From contig JALOLD010000048.1 of the NCBI GenBank assembly GCA_025456145.1, positions 1-64,000 on the forward strand: 64,000 nt of DNA, read 5' to 3'. This document shows, one piece after another, positions 52,941 to 62,062 of the stretch. Within the stretch, counting starts at the first letter, position 1. Each line of letters starts with the position of its first letter. This DNA is from Thermoanaerobaculales bacterium. Its GTDB lineage: Bacteria > Acidobacteriota > Thermoanaerobaculia > Thermoanaerobaculales > Sulfomarinibacteraceae. The notes beneath the pieces were generated by a model. That model was not told the origin of the DNA and made no database searches. It saw nothing but the letters and a program-made list of their open reading frames with translations. Both the position numbers and the translations under genes were made by a program.

Positions 52941-53980
52941 CCTCGAAGCTCCGGCTCGACCGGATCGCCTCGTCGACCCGCAACGCCCACCTCCCGGCCG
53001 AGGTGCTCATCGGGCCCGAGGTCATCGCCGAGGAGGGACGGATCCTCGCGGTCCGCATCACCAACGAGAAGGCGGTCTACAACCAGGTCGAGGACCCGAC
53101 CGGCCGGCTCATCCGGCTGCGCGCCGGCGACGTCCTCGCCGGGGTGCTCGGGGCGCGCCGCGCGCTGCGCGGCTACGAGGGCGAGGTGCCCGGGTCGCTC
53201 GCCCCGGGCGACACCGTCGAGGTGCTCAACCTGGGCGGCGTGCTCGGCCGGTGCACCGCCGGCAACCCCGATCTGGGACCGCCGTTCACCGCCGAGGTGC
53301 TCGGCGCGGTGCTGACCTTCCCGCGCACCGGCGACCGGGTCGGCCGGCCGGCGACGATCCGCGAGGGTGCGGTCCCGGTCGCCGACGAGCTCGCCGAGGG
53401 GCCGCCGATCGTCGCGGTCGTCGGCACCTGCATGGACGCCGGCAAGACCGTCGCCGCGAGCGAGGTCGTCCGCGGGCTGTCGCGGGCCGGGCTGACGGTC
53501 GCCGGGGTCAAGCTGACCGGGGTGTCGCTGCGCCGCGACGCCCTGTCGATGCTCGACGCCGGGGCGGTCGAGGCCCTCACCTTTACCGACGCCGGGGTCG
53601 TCTCGACCGACGACGCCGCGGCCCTGCCGACCGCCTACGGCCTGCTCAACGAGCTCGCCCGGCGCTGCCGGCCCGAGGTGATCGTCGCCGAGCTCGGCGA
53701 CGGCATCCTCGGCGAGTACGGCGTCGCGACGCTGCTCAGCGATCCGCAGCTCGTCGCCCGGCTCGCCGCGGTGGTGTGCTGCGCCCCCGATCAGGTCGGC
53801 GCCTGGGGCGCGGTCGAGATCCTCCGCACCCGGTTCGGGATCGCCCCGACCGCGATCTCGGGGCCGGCCACCGACAACGCGGTCGGCTGCCGCTTCATCC
53901 GCGACCGGCTCGGGCTGCCGGCGGCCAACGCCCGGGCCGGCGACGGCGCCCTCGCCGCGATCGTCCGGGAGGCGTTGTGA
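52934..53980 (+). CDS. P-loop protein of unknown function in arginine operon (DUF1611-like architecture)
   Basis: IVAVVGTCMDAGKTVAASEVVRGLSRAGLTVAGVKLTG P-loop; EVIVAELGDGILGEYGV; overlaps argG and argC. Confidence 0.72.
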   Translation: MVTSKLRLDRIASSTRNAHLPAEVLIGPEVIAEEGRILAVRITNEKAVYNQVEDPTGRLIRLRAGDVLAGVLGARRALRGYEGEVPGSLAPGDTVEVLNLGGVLGRCTAGNPDLGPPFTAEVLGAVLTFPRTGDRVGRPATIREGAVPVADELAEGPPIVAVVGTCMDAGKTVAASEVVRGLSRAGLTVAGVKLTGVSLRRDALSMLDAGAVEALTFTDAGVVSTDDAAALPTAYGLLNELARRCRPEVIVAELGDGILGEYGVATLLSDPQLVARLAAVVCCAPDQVGAWGAVEILRTRFGIAPTAISGPATDNAVGCRFIRDRLGLPAANARAGDGALAAIVREAL

Positions 53981-55029
53981 GCGCACCGACCGACCGGCTC
54001 AGGGTCGCGGTGGCCGGGGCGACCGGCTATGTCGGCGGCGAGCTGCTCCGGCTGCTCGCCGACCACCCGGCGGTCGGCGAGCTGCGCGGCGCCTCGACGA
54101 GCGCCGCCGGCCGGCGCTGGTCCGAGATCCACCCGCACTTCCTCAACCGCCCCGACGACCCGGTCCTCGAGGCCTTCGACCCGGCCGCCCTGGGCGCCTG
54201 GGCGGACGTCGTCTTCCTCGCCCTGCCCCACGGCGAGTCGCAGCGCGTCGTCGACGCGGTGGCGGAGGGCCGGCCCCAGCTGGTCGTCGACACCGCCGCC
54301 GACTTCCGGTTCGCCGATCTCGCGCGCGCCGAGGCGACCTACGGGCCGCACCGACGGCCCGAGCTCCTCGGAGCGTTCGCCAACGGGCTCGCCGATGTCG
54401 AGGGCGAGGCGCTCCGAGGCGCCGACCGGATCGCCGTCCCCGGCTGCTTCGCCACCGCGGCCCTGCTCGCCTTGTGGCCCCTCGCGCCGGTGCTCGGGCC
54501 CGCCTCCCACCCGGTGTGCTGGGCGGCGACCGGGTCGTCGGGCTCGGGCGCGACCGCCAAGCCGACGACCCACCACCCGACGCGGGCCCACAACTTCTTC
54601 GCCTACGGTCTCGCCGGTCACCGCCACGAGGCCGAGCTCGCCGAGCGGCTCGCCGCCTGGTGCGGCCCCGGGGCGCCGCGCTGCTCGCTGCTCACCCACT
54701 CCGCGCCGCTGGTCCGCGGGATCCACGCCACCCTGCTGGTGCGCCCGGCCGAGCCGGTCGCCGACCCGATGGAGCTCCTCCGGCGGGCCTATCGCGACCG
54801 GCCCTTCGTCCACCCCCTCGACCGCCCGCCCGAGCTCGCGGCGGTGGCCGGGACCAACCACGCCCACCTCCACGCGGCGACCCGCGACGGCGGACGCGAG
54901 GTCGTCGTGCTCGCGGTCATCGACAACCTCGTCAAGGGCGCCGCCGGTCAGGCGGTCCAGGCGATGAACCTCGCCCTCGGGCTCGCCGAGACCGCCGGTC
55001 TCGGGCACGGAGGGATGACGCCGTGCTGA
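53977..55029 (+). CDS. argC: N-acyl-glutamyl-phosphate reductase
   Basis: VAVAGATGYVGGELLRLLADHP, VPGCFATAALLALWPL, GSSGSGATAKPTTHHPTRAHNFFAYGLAGHRHEAE. Confidence 0.94.
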   Translation: MSAPTDRLRVAVAGATGYVGGELLRLLADHPAVGELRGASTSAAGRRWSEIHPHFLNRPDDPVLEAFDPAALGAWADVVFLALPHGESQRVVDAVAEGRPQLVVDTAADFRFADLARAEATYGPHRRPELLGAFANGLADVEGEALRGADRIAVPGCFATAALLALWPLAPVLGPASHPVCWAATGSSGSGATAKPTTHHPTRAHNFFAYGLAGHRHEAELAERLAAWCGPGAPRCSLLTHSAPLVRGIHATLLVRPAEPVADPMELLRRAYRDRPFVHPLDRPPELAAVAGTNHAHLHAATRDGGREVVVLAVIDNLVKGAAGQAVQAMNLALGLAETAGLGHGGMTPC

Positions 55030-56186
55030 CCCAGGCCAACCCCGCCGAGCTGCCGGTCTACGCGCGGCTCGCCCTGCAGCCCGAGCGCGGCGCCGGCGCC
55101 ACCGTGGTCGGCGCCGACGGCCGGCGCTTCCTCGACCTCTACGGCGGCCACGCGGTCGCGGTGAGCGGCCACTGTCACCCGCGGGTCGTCGCCGCGATCC
55201 GCGAGCAGGCCGAGCGGCTGCTCTTCTACTCCAACGCCGTGCCGCTGGCGAGCCGCGACCGGCTGCTGACCATCCTCGCCGAGATGGCGCCCAAGCCCCT
55301 CGACCAGGTCTTCCTGGTCAACTCGGGGGCCGAGGCCAACGACGTCGCGCTCCAGCTCGCCCGGCGGACCACCGGCCGGCGCCGGATCGTCGTTCTCGAG
55401 GGCGGCTTCCACGGCCGCACCCTGGCCACCCTCGCCGCCTCGGGCATCCAGCGCTACCGCGACCTCGCCGACTCGAGCGGCGGCCAGGCCCTGCTCGACC
55501 TCACGGTGGTCGCGCCCTGGGACCGGCCCGAGCGGCTGCCGGCGCTCATCGACGAGACCATCGCCGGGGTCATCGTCGAGCCGGTCCAGGGGCTCGCCGG
55601 GGCGCGCGACGTCGGCGCCGAGACGCTAAGGACGCTGCGCCGGGCCTGCGACGCGGCCGGCGCGGTCCTGATCTTCGACGAGGTCCAGTGCGGCTGCGGC
55701 CGGACCGGCGCCTTCACCGCCGCCCAGGCGACCGGCGTCACCCCCGATGTCCTGACCCTGGCCAAGGGCATCGCCGCCGGTCTGCCGATGGGCGCGGTGC
55801 TGCTGGCGCCGCGGATCGCCCGGCAGGTCGCCCAGGGCGACCTCGGCACCACCTTCGGCGGCGGACCCTTGCCCTGCGCCGCCGCCGCCGCCAACCTCGA
55901 GGTGATCCGCGACGAGGACCTGCCGGGTCGCGCCCTCGTCCTCGAGCGACGGCTCCGGCGCGGCCTCGCCGACCTCCGGGCGGTGCGCTCGATCTCGGGG
56001 CGCGGGCTGCTCCTCGGCGTCGTCCTCGACCGTCCCGCCCGCCCCGTCCAGCTCGCGCTCTTCGAGCGCTCGATCCTGGTCGGCTCGGCCAACGATCCCT
56101 CGGTCCTCCGCCTCCTGCCGCCCCTCGTCCTGACCGACGGCGAGGCCGACCACTTCATCGCCGCCCTCCACGAGGTGCTGTCATGA
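55023..56186 (+). CDS. argD: acylornithine aminotransferase
   Basis: FLDLYGGHAVAVSGHCHPRVV, NSGAEANDVALQLAR, IFDEVQCGCGRTGAF, LAKGIAAGLPMGAVL. Confidence 0.94.
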   Translation: MLTQANPAELPVYARLALQPERGAGATVVGADGRRFLDLYGGHAVAVSGHCHPRVVAAIREQAERLLFYSNAVPLASRDRLLTILAEMAPKPLDQVFLVNSGAEANDVALQLARRTTGRRRIVVLEGGFHGRTLATLAASGIQRYRDLADSSGGQALLDLTVVAPWDRPERLPALIDETIAGVIVEPVQGLAGARDVGAETLRTLRRACDAAGAVLIFDEVQCGCGRTGAFTAAQATGVTPDVLTLAKGIAAGLPMGAVLLAPRIARQVAQGDLGTTFGGGPLPCAAAAANLEVIRDEDLPGRALVLERRLRRGLADLRAVRSISGRGLLLGVVLDRPARPVQLALFERSILVGSANDPSVLRLLPPLVLTDGEADHFIAALHEVLS

Positions 56187-57208
56187 GCCCGCCCCGTCTG
56201 ATCGGAACCGACGACTGGCCGGACGACGCGGTCCGCGCCCTCCTGACCCGCGCCGCCGAGCTCAAGGCCGGCGCCGCCGGCCGCTCGCTCGCCGGCAGGA
56301 CGCTGATCATGGTCTTCCTCAACCCCTCGCTGCGGACCCGGACCTCCTTCGAGATCGCGATGGCCCGGCACGGCGGCCAGGCGGTGGTCCTCGAGCCGGG
56401 CCGGGGGGCGTGGGCGATGGAGACCCGGCACGGCGTCGTCATGGACGGCGACGCGGTCGAGCACATCGTCGACGCCGCCCGGGTGCTCGGCCGCTACGGG
56501 CAGGCGGTGGCGGTCCGCGCCTTCCCCTCGGCCACGACCTGGACCGAGGCGCGACGGGACGACGTCGTCCACGCCTTCGCCCGCCACTCCGGAGTGCCGA
56601 CGATCAACCTCGAGTCGGCGCGGCGCCACCCCTGCCAGGGCCTCGCCGACGCGCTGACCCTCCAGGAGAGCTTCGGCGAGCGGCCCAAGGGACGCCGCTT
56701 CGTCCTCGCCTGGGCCTGGCACCCGCGGCCGCTGCCCACCGCGGTGCCGGCTTCGGCGGCGATCGCCGCGGCCCGGCTCGGGATGGAGGTGGTCATCGCC
56801 CGGCCCCCCGGCTACGACCTCGACCCCGACGATGTCGCGGCGATCGAGGCGGTGGCCGGACGCAACGGCGGCTCGCTGTCGATGACCGCCGACCTCGACC
56901 AGGCGGTGGCCGGCGCCGACGCGGTCTACGCCAAGAGCTGGGGCTGCCTCGCCGACTACGGACGGCCCGAGGTGGAGGCCGCCCGGCGGGCGCCGCTGCG
57001 CAGCTGGATCGTCGACGAGCGGCGGATGGCGTCGACCCGCGACGGCGCCGGGATCTTCCTCCACTGCCTGCCGGTGCGGCGCAACGTCGTCGTCACCGAC
57101 GGCGTGCTCGACGGCGCGTGGTCGCGGGTCACCGATCAGGCGGAGAACCGGCTGCACGTCCAGCGGGCGGTGCTCGAGACCATGCTCGAAGGCGAGGTGC
57201 GCGGATGA
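56183..57208 (+). CDS. argF': N-acylornithine carbamoyltransferase (AOTCase/SOTCase type)
   Basis: FLNPSLRTRTSFE, MDGDAVEHI, HPCQGLADALTLQE, AWAWHPRPLPTAVPAS, YAKSWG, HCLPVRRNV, ENRLHVQRAVLE. Confidence 0.92.
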   Translation: MSPPRLIGTDDWPDDAVRALLTRAAELKAGAAGRSLAGRTLIMVFLNPSLRTRTSFEIAMARHGGQAVVLEPGRGAWAMETRHGVVMDGDAVEHIVDAARVLGRYGQAVAVRAFPSATTWTEARRDDVVHAFARHSGVPTINLESARRHPCQGLADALTLQESFGERPKGRRFVLAWAWHPRPLPTAVPASAAIAAARLGMEVVIARPPGYDLDPDDVAAIEAVAGRNGGSLSMTADLDQAVAGADAVYAKSWGCLADYGRPEVEAARRAPLRSWIVDERRMASTRDGAGIFLHCLPVRRNVVVTDGVLDGAWSRVTDQAENRLHVQRAVLETMLEGEVRG

Positions 57209-58122
57209 CCGAGCTCGTCAACGGACTCAAGGACGCGTTGGAGTACACCCGGCTCTACCGGGAGCAGGTCTTCGTCGTCAAGCTCGGCGGCGAGGTCCTG
57301 TCGTCGGCCGAGGCCCTCGACAACGTGGCGATCCAGGTCGCCCTGCTCGAGTCGCTGTCGATCCGGGTCCTCGTGGTGCACGGCGGCGGCCCGCAGGCGA
57401 GCGAGCTGTCGCGCCGGATGGGCTTGACCCCCGAGGTCGTCGCCGGCCGCCGGGTGACCTCGCCCGAGGTCCTCGAGGTGGCCAAGATGGTCTATGGCGG
57501 CCGGCTCAACGTCGACGTGGTCGCCGCGCTGCGCGGCCACGGCGTGTCGGCGGTCGGGCTGACCGGCATCGACGCCGGGTTGGTCACGGTCCACCGGCGG
57601 CCGCCGGTCGAGGTCACCGACGACGCCGGCACCACCCGGACCGTCGACTTCGGCGAGGTCGGCGACGTCGACTCGGTCGACACGACGCTGCTCGACGTGC
57701 TGCTCCCGCGGGGCCACGTCCCGGTGGTCGCCTCGCTCGCCGCGGACGGCGCCGGCCGGGTGATGAACGTCAACGCCGACACCCTGGCGGCGCGGCTCGC
57801 CGCGGCCCTCGGCGCCGAGAAGCTGATCTACCTGACCGGCGCCCCGGGGCTGCTGCGCGACGCCGCCGACCCGACCTCGCTGGTCGCCTTCGCGGCGCCC
57901 GAGGACCTCCAGGCGCTGCTCGGCTCGGGCTCGGTCAAGGGCGGGATGCGGCCCAAGGTCGAGGCCTGCCTGACGGCGGTCAAGGGCGGCGTCCGGCGCA
58001 CCCACATCATCGACGGACGGACCCCCGACGCGCTGCTCCTCGAGCTCTTCACCGGGGTCGGCAGCGGCACGATGATCGTCGGCGAGCGCGAGAAGCGGAG
58101 CTACGAGGCGGCCGGCCGGTGA
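57205..58122 (+). CDS. argB: N-acylglutamate kinase
   Basis: VFVVKLGGEVLSS, VVHGGGPQASELSRRMG, VNADTLAARLAAALGAEKLIYLTGAPGLL. Confidence 0.94.
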   Translation: MTELVNGLKDALEYTRLYREQVFVVKLGGEVLSSAEALDNVAIQVALLESLSIRVLVVHGGGPQASELSRRMGLTPEVVAGRRVTSPEVLEVAKMVYGGRLNVDVVAALRGHGVSAVGLTGIDAGLVTVHRRPPVEVTDDAGTTRTVDFGEVGDVDSVDTTLLDVLLPRGHVPVVASLAADGAGRVMNVNADTLAARLAAALGAEKLIYLTGAPGLLRDAADPTSLVAFAAPEDLQALLGSGSVKGGMRPKVEACLTAVKGGVRRTHIIDGRTPDALLLELFTGVGSGTMIVGEREKRSYEAAGR

Positions 58123-59189
58123 TCGACCCGGTCTCCCTCCTCGTCGACCTCGTCCGGACGCCGAGCCCGTCCGGCGACGAGGGCCGGGCGGCCGGGGTGC
58201 TCGCCGACTGGGCGCGGGCGCACCGGCTCGAGCCGGAGATCGACGACGCCGCGGTCCGGCTGGTCGTCGGCGGGACCCGACCGGGACCGACGCTGCTTCT
58301 CGCCTCGCACCTCGACACCGTGCCGCCGGGCGAGGGGTGGTCGGTCGCGCCCTATGACGGGGTGCTGCGCGACGGCCGGCTGACCGGTCGCGGAGCGGTC
58401 GACGCCAAGGCCTCGGTGGCCGCGATGGCGGCCGCCGCCGCGGCTCTCGCCGCGGCCGGCGGTCCCGCCGCCGGCCGGCTGGTCGTCCTCGCCACCTACT
58501 CCGAGGAGACCCGCGACACGACGATGCCGCGCGCCCTCGAACGGCTGGGCGGCGCCCCGGAGGCCGCGGTGGTCGGCGAGCCGACCTCGCTCGAGCCGTG
58601 CATCGCCCAGCGCGGCCAGCTGCTGGTCGAGCTTTCCTGGACCGGCGACCAGGTCCACGCCGGCTGGGCGGCCGGCCGGCGCCCGGCGCCGGTCAACGCG
58701 ATCTCGGTCGCGGCCCGCGACCTGGTCGCCCTCGAGGGGCTGCGGTTCGAGCGTCAGCACCCGCTGCTCGGACCGGTGGCGGTCAACCCGACCGAGATCG
58801 CCGCCGGGGTCGCGCGCAACGTCACCCCGCCCATCTGCTCCGCCATGCTCGACATCCGCACCACCCCGGCCTACGAGCACGCCGAGATCGTGGCGATGCT
58901 CCGCGAGCGGCTCGCGGCCCGGGTCGAGGTCTACTCCGACCGGCTGGTGCCGGCCGAGACCCCGGCCGGCTCGCCTCTCCTCGCGGCGGTGACGAGGGTC
59001 CGTCCGGCGTCCGTCCCCTTCGCCTCGCCGACCTGCTCGGACTGGGTCTTTCTGCGCCACCTCGACGCGGTCAAGCTCGGGCCCGGCGACTCGCGGCGGT
59101 CGCACACCGCCGATGAGGCGATCGAGCTCGAGGAGGTCCGCGCCGGCGCCCGGCTCTACGCCGACATCGCACGGGAGGTCCTGAGATGA
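58119..59189 (+). CDS. argE: M20 family deacylase (ArgE/LysK/DapE-like)
   Basis: LLLASHLDTVPPGEGWSVAPYDG, GRGAVDAKASVAAM, YSEETRD, VVGEPTSLEPCIAQRG. Confidence 0.88.
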   Translation: MIDPVSLLVDLVRTPSPSGDEGRAAGVLADWARAHRLEPEIDDAAVRLVVGGTRPGPTLLLASHLDTVPPGEGWSVAPYDGVLRDGRLTGRGAVDAKASVAAMAAAAAALAAAGGPAAGRLVVLATYSEETRDTTMPRALERLGGAPEAAVVGEPTSLEPCIAQRGQLLVELSWTGDQVHAGWAAGRRPAPVNAISVAARDLVALEGLRFERQHPLLGPVAVNPTEIAAGVARNVTPPICSAMLDIRTTPAYEHAEIVAMLRERLAARVEVYSDRLVPAETPAGSPLLAAVTRVRPASVPFASPTCSDWVFLRHLDAVKLGPGDSRRSHTADEAIELEEVRAGARLYADIAREVLR

Positions 59190-60553
59190 AGCGCAGCCTG
59201 TGGGGCGACGGCCGAGGGCTCGACGAGTCGATCGCGGCCTACACCGCGGGCGACGACCGGCGGTGGGACCAGCGGCTGCTGCGCTGGGACGTCATCGGCA
59301 CGATGGCCCACGCCGCCGGCCTCGCCCGGATCGGGCTGCTGGAGGCGGCCGAGCACGCGGCCCTGGCCGGCGAGCTCGCGCGGACCCTCGCCGACGCCGA
59401 CGCCGGGATCTTCGCGGTCACCGAGGACGACGAGGACGCCCACTCGGCCCTCGAGCACCGGCTCATCGACCGGCTCGGCGAGCTCGGCGAGAAGGTCCAC
59501 GCCGGCCGGTCGCGCAATGACCAGGTGATGGCGGCGCTCCGGCTCTACCTGCGCGCCGAGCTGATCGAGCTGCAGCGCGAGGTGATCGCCGCGGCGCGCG
59601 CCCTGCTCGGCTTCGGACGGGCCAACGCCTCGGTCGTCCTGCCCGGTTTCACCCACCTGCGGCGGGCCATGCCGTCGTCGATCGGCCTGTGGGCGGCGGG
59701 TTACGCCGAGGTGCTCCTCGACGATCTCGGGCCGCTCGGCGCCGCTCTCGAGCTCGCCGACCGCGGACCCCTGGGCAGTGCCGCCGGCTACGGCGCGCCG
59801 CTGCCCCTCGACCGCCGGGGCGTGTCCGACGCCCTCGGCTTCGCCGCGCCCCAGCTCGCCAGCACCGCGGTCCAGCTGTCGCGCGGCAAGCTCGAGGCGG
59901 TGGTGCTCGGCGGGCTGTGGACGGTGGCCCGCGATCTCGCGGCCCTGTCCTGGGACGTCATCCTCTACACCTCCGACGAGCACGGCTATCTGGTGCTGCC
60001 CGGCGAGCTCGCGACCGGCTCGAGCATCATGCCGCACAAGCACAACCCCGATGTCTTCGAGCTCACCCGCGGCCGCGCCGGGGTGGTCGCCGGGCTCGCG
60101 GTCCAGGCGATGGCGGTGGCCGGCTCGCTGCCCGGCGGCTACCACCGCGATCTGCAGCTCACCAAGGGACCGGTGATGGAGGGGATCGACACCGTCCGGG
60201 CGATGCTCCGGATGGTCGCCGACGCGGTGCCCCGGCTCGGCGTCGACGCCGGGCGCTGCGCCGCATCGCTGTCCGGCGACCTGCTCGCGACCGACGAGGT
60301 CTTCCGCCGGGTCCGCGCGGGGGCGCCGTTCCGCGCCGCCTACCGCGAGGTCGCCGCCGAGATCGCCGGCGGCGCGGTCCCGCCGGCCCTCGAGCCGGCC
60401 GAGGTCCTCGCCGTGCGGCGCCACCTCGGGGGGGCCGGGGCGCCCGCCCTCGACGAGCTCGAGGAGGTCGCCGGACGGGCCGAGCGGCGGCTCGACGAAC
60501 GCCACCGAGCCGCGTCCTCGGCAATCGACCGTTTGATCGGGGCGAGCCGGTGA
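59186..60553 (+). CDS. argH: argininosuccinate lyase
   Basis: LGELGEKVHAGRSRNDQVMAALRLYLR; TGSSIMPHKHNPDVFELTRGR. Confidence 0.96.
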   Translation: MKRSLWGDGRGLDESIAAYTAGDDRRWDQRLLRWDVIGTMAHAAGLARIGLLEAAEHAALAGELARTLADADAGIFAVTEDDEDAHSALEHRLIDRLGELGEKVHAGRSRNDQVMAALRLYLRAELIELQREVIAAARALLGFGRANASVVLPGFTHLRRAMPSSIGLWAAGYAEVLLDDLGPLGAALELADRGPLGSAAGYGAPLPLDRRGVSDALGFAAPQLASTAVQLSRGKLEAVVLGGLWTVARDLAALSWDVILYTSDEHGYLVLPGELATGSSIMPHKHNPDVFELTRGRAGVVAGLAVQAMAVAGSLPGGYHRDLQLTKGPVMEGIDTVRAMLRMVADAVPRLGVDAGRCAASLSGDLLATDEVFRRVRAGAPFRAAYREVAAEIAGGAVPPALEPAEVLAVRRHLGGAGAPALDELEEVAGRAERRLDERHRAASSAIDRLIGASR

Positions 60554-61023
60554 TGAGCGCCGTCGAGCGCCGCCGCCGCGCCATCCTCGAGCTCGTCGCC
60601 TCGCGCCGGCTCGAGACCCAGGAGCAGCTCGTCGCGGCCCTCGTCGAGCGCGGGCTCGGGGCGAGCCAGGCCTCGGTGTCGCGCGACATCGCGGCGCTCC
60701 GGCTGGTCAAGCTCGACGGCCGCTGGGCGGCCCCCGCCCTCGCCCCGCCGACCACCGACCCCAACGAGGAGCGGATCGCCGGCCGGCTGCTCGCCGTCGC
60801 CGCGGCGGGCGACCACCTGCTGGTGCTCTCGACGCCGCCCGGCGAGGCCCAGGGGGTGGCGCTCGCCCTCGACCGTCTCGCCCTCTCGGGCGTCGTCGGG
60901 ACGGTCGCCGGCGACGACACGATCTTCGTCGCGGTGGTCGACGGCGCCGCCGCCGCCGCCCTCGCCGGGCGGCTCGGCGCCCTGATCCGCGGGTCGGCGA
61001 CGCCTAGCCCGGAGCGCGCCTGA
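60553..61023 (+). CDS. argR: ArgR-family arginine repressor
   Basis: ETQEQLVAALVERGLGASQASVSRDIAALRLVKL; VLSTPPGEAQGVALALDRLALSGVVGTVAGDDTIFVAV. Confidence 0.92.
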   Translation: MSAVERRRRAILELVASRRLETQEQLVAALVERGLGASQASVSRDIAALRLVKLDGRWAAPALAPPTTDPNEERIAGRLLAVAAAGDHLLVLSTPPGEAQGVALALDRLALSGVVGTVAGDDTIFVAVVDGAAAAALAGRLGALIRGSATPSPERA

Positions 61024-61088
61024 CCCCTGGAATCAGGCTGAGGCTTCTTCGTTCCAGATCCGGCACCCGATGCGACGTCCCGGAAACC

Positions 61089-61120
61089 GTCGCAAGCGCG
61101 AAGGCACGAAGACACGAAGG
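61089..61120. repeat. ACGAAG-type dispersed repeat, copy 3
   Basis: gtcgcaagcgcgaaggcacgaagacacgaagg. Confidence 0.78.
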
Positions 61121-61243
61121 GGATGGTGGTGCGGGCGTCCCGCTCGCAGTCTTGCGATCGACTGGATCGAGATACCGATGGCTGGGGCGAGCGTGAGTCG
61201 GGGCCGGTCAGGCCCTGAGCGAACCGGACAGGTACGGTTCGGG

Positions 61244-62041
61244 CTAGGGGCTGGTCAAGGACCAGAAGCCGGTCGTCCCGTCCTCGAAACCGTCGGCGAA
61301 GACGAGGTCGGTGGCGAACGGCCACTCGACCTGCCGGGCCTGGTAGACCTCGGCCGGGGCGGTCGCCGGGACGGGGTCCTGGGCCCAGGCGGTGAGCTGG
61401 ATCTGGTCGTACAGGTTCCAGCTCGTAGCGTCGAAGGTGATCGGCTGGACGACGGTCTCACAGGCGCCGGCGGCGACCGCGATGTCGACCCCGGCGAGAC
61501 CCTGCATCACCGTGTTGCGGTTGTAGGACTCGGTCAGGGGGTAGGTCGCGAGCGACTGGACGACGAACACCCGCATCGTCTTGCCCGTCCCGCCCGGCTC
61601 GACGCACACCTCGACCGAGACCTCGAAGGTCGGGCCGGCGAGCTGGGTCGCCATGATGTCGACCGTGACATCGGTGGGAATCGCCTGCCGGGCGATGAGC
61701 TTGCTCTCGAAGGTGCTGATCGGCCAGGCGTCGAACAGCCCGTCGTAGTAGTACGACGGGTAGCCGAGGAAGATCGGGTCGTAGAAGGCCTTGCGGGCGT
61801 CACCCCAGGGGGTGGCGTAGCTGTCGGTGTGGTGGATCGAGATCGACGCGAACGTGTCGGGGTAGGTCTCGACGAGGTACGTGACCGTGGGACCCGCGGT
61901 CGTGCAGGTGCCTCACCAGTCCGCCGTGATGTACTCCCCGAGCACCGTACGCTCCGCCGAGAAGACCTCTCCGACCGTGAAGATCGCCGCGGCGAGCGCC
62001 GCGCCGACCACCAGGGAAGCTCCGAAGGGCCCTGTTCTCAT
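61244..62041 (-). CDS. putative selenocysteine-containing secreted thioredoxin-fold/Omp28-like protein (in-frame TGA at 61913-61915)
   Basis: 266 codons open from ATG 62041 to TAG 61244 apart from codon 43 TGA: MRTGPFGASLVVGAALAAAIFTVGEVFSAERTVLGEYITADW(U)GTCTTAGPTVTYLVETYPDTFASISIHHTDSYATPWGD...; signal peptide at start, FADGFEDGTTGFWSLTSP at end. Confidence 0.68.
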
Positions 62042-62062
62042 GATCGCCTCCTCCTCGGCGAA

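Noticed and set aside
61244-61654. Treating 61244-61654 as a complete 136-aa gene
   Set aside because: It is the downstream part of the frame starting at 62041; starting at Met 61654 discards the signal peptide and redox motif and leaves no secretion signal.
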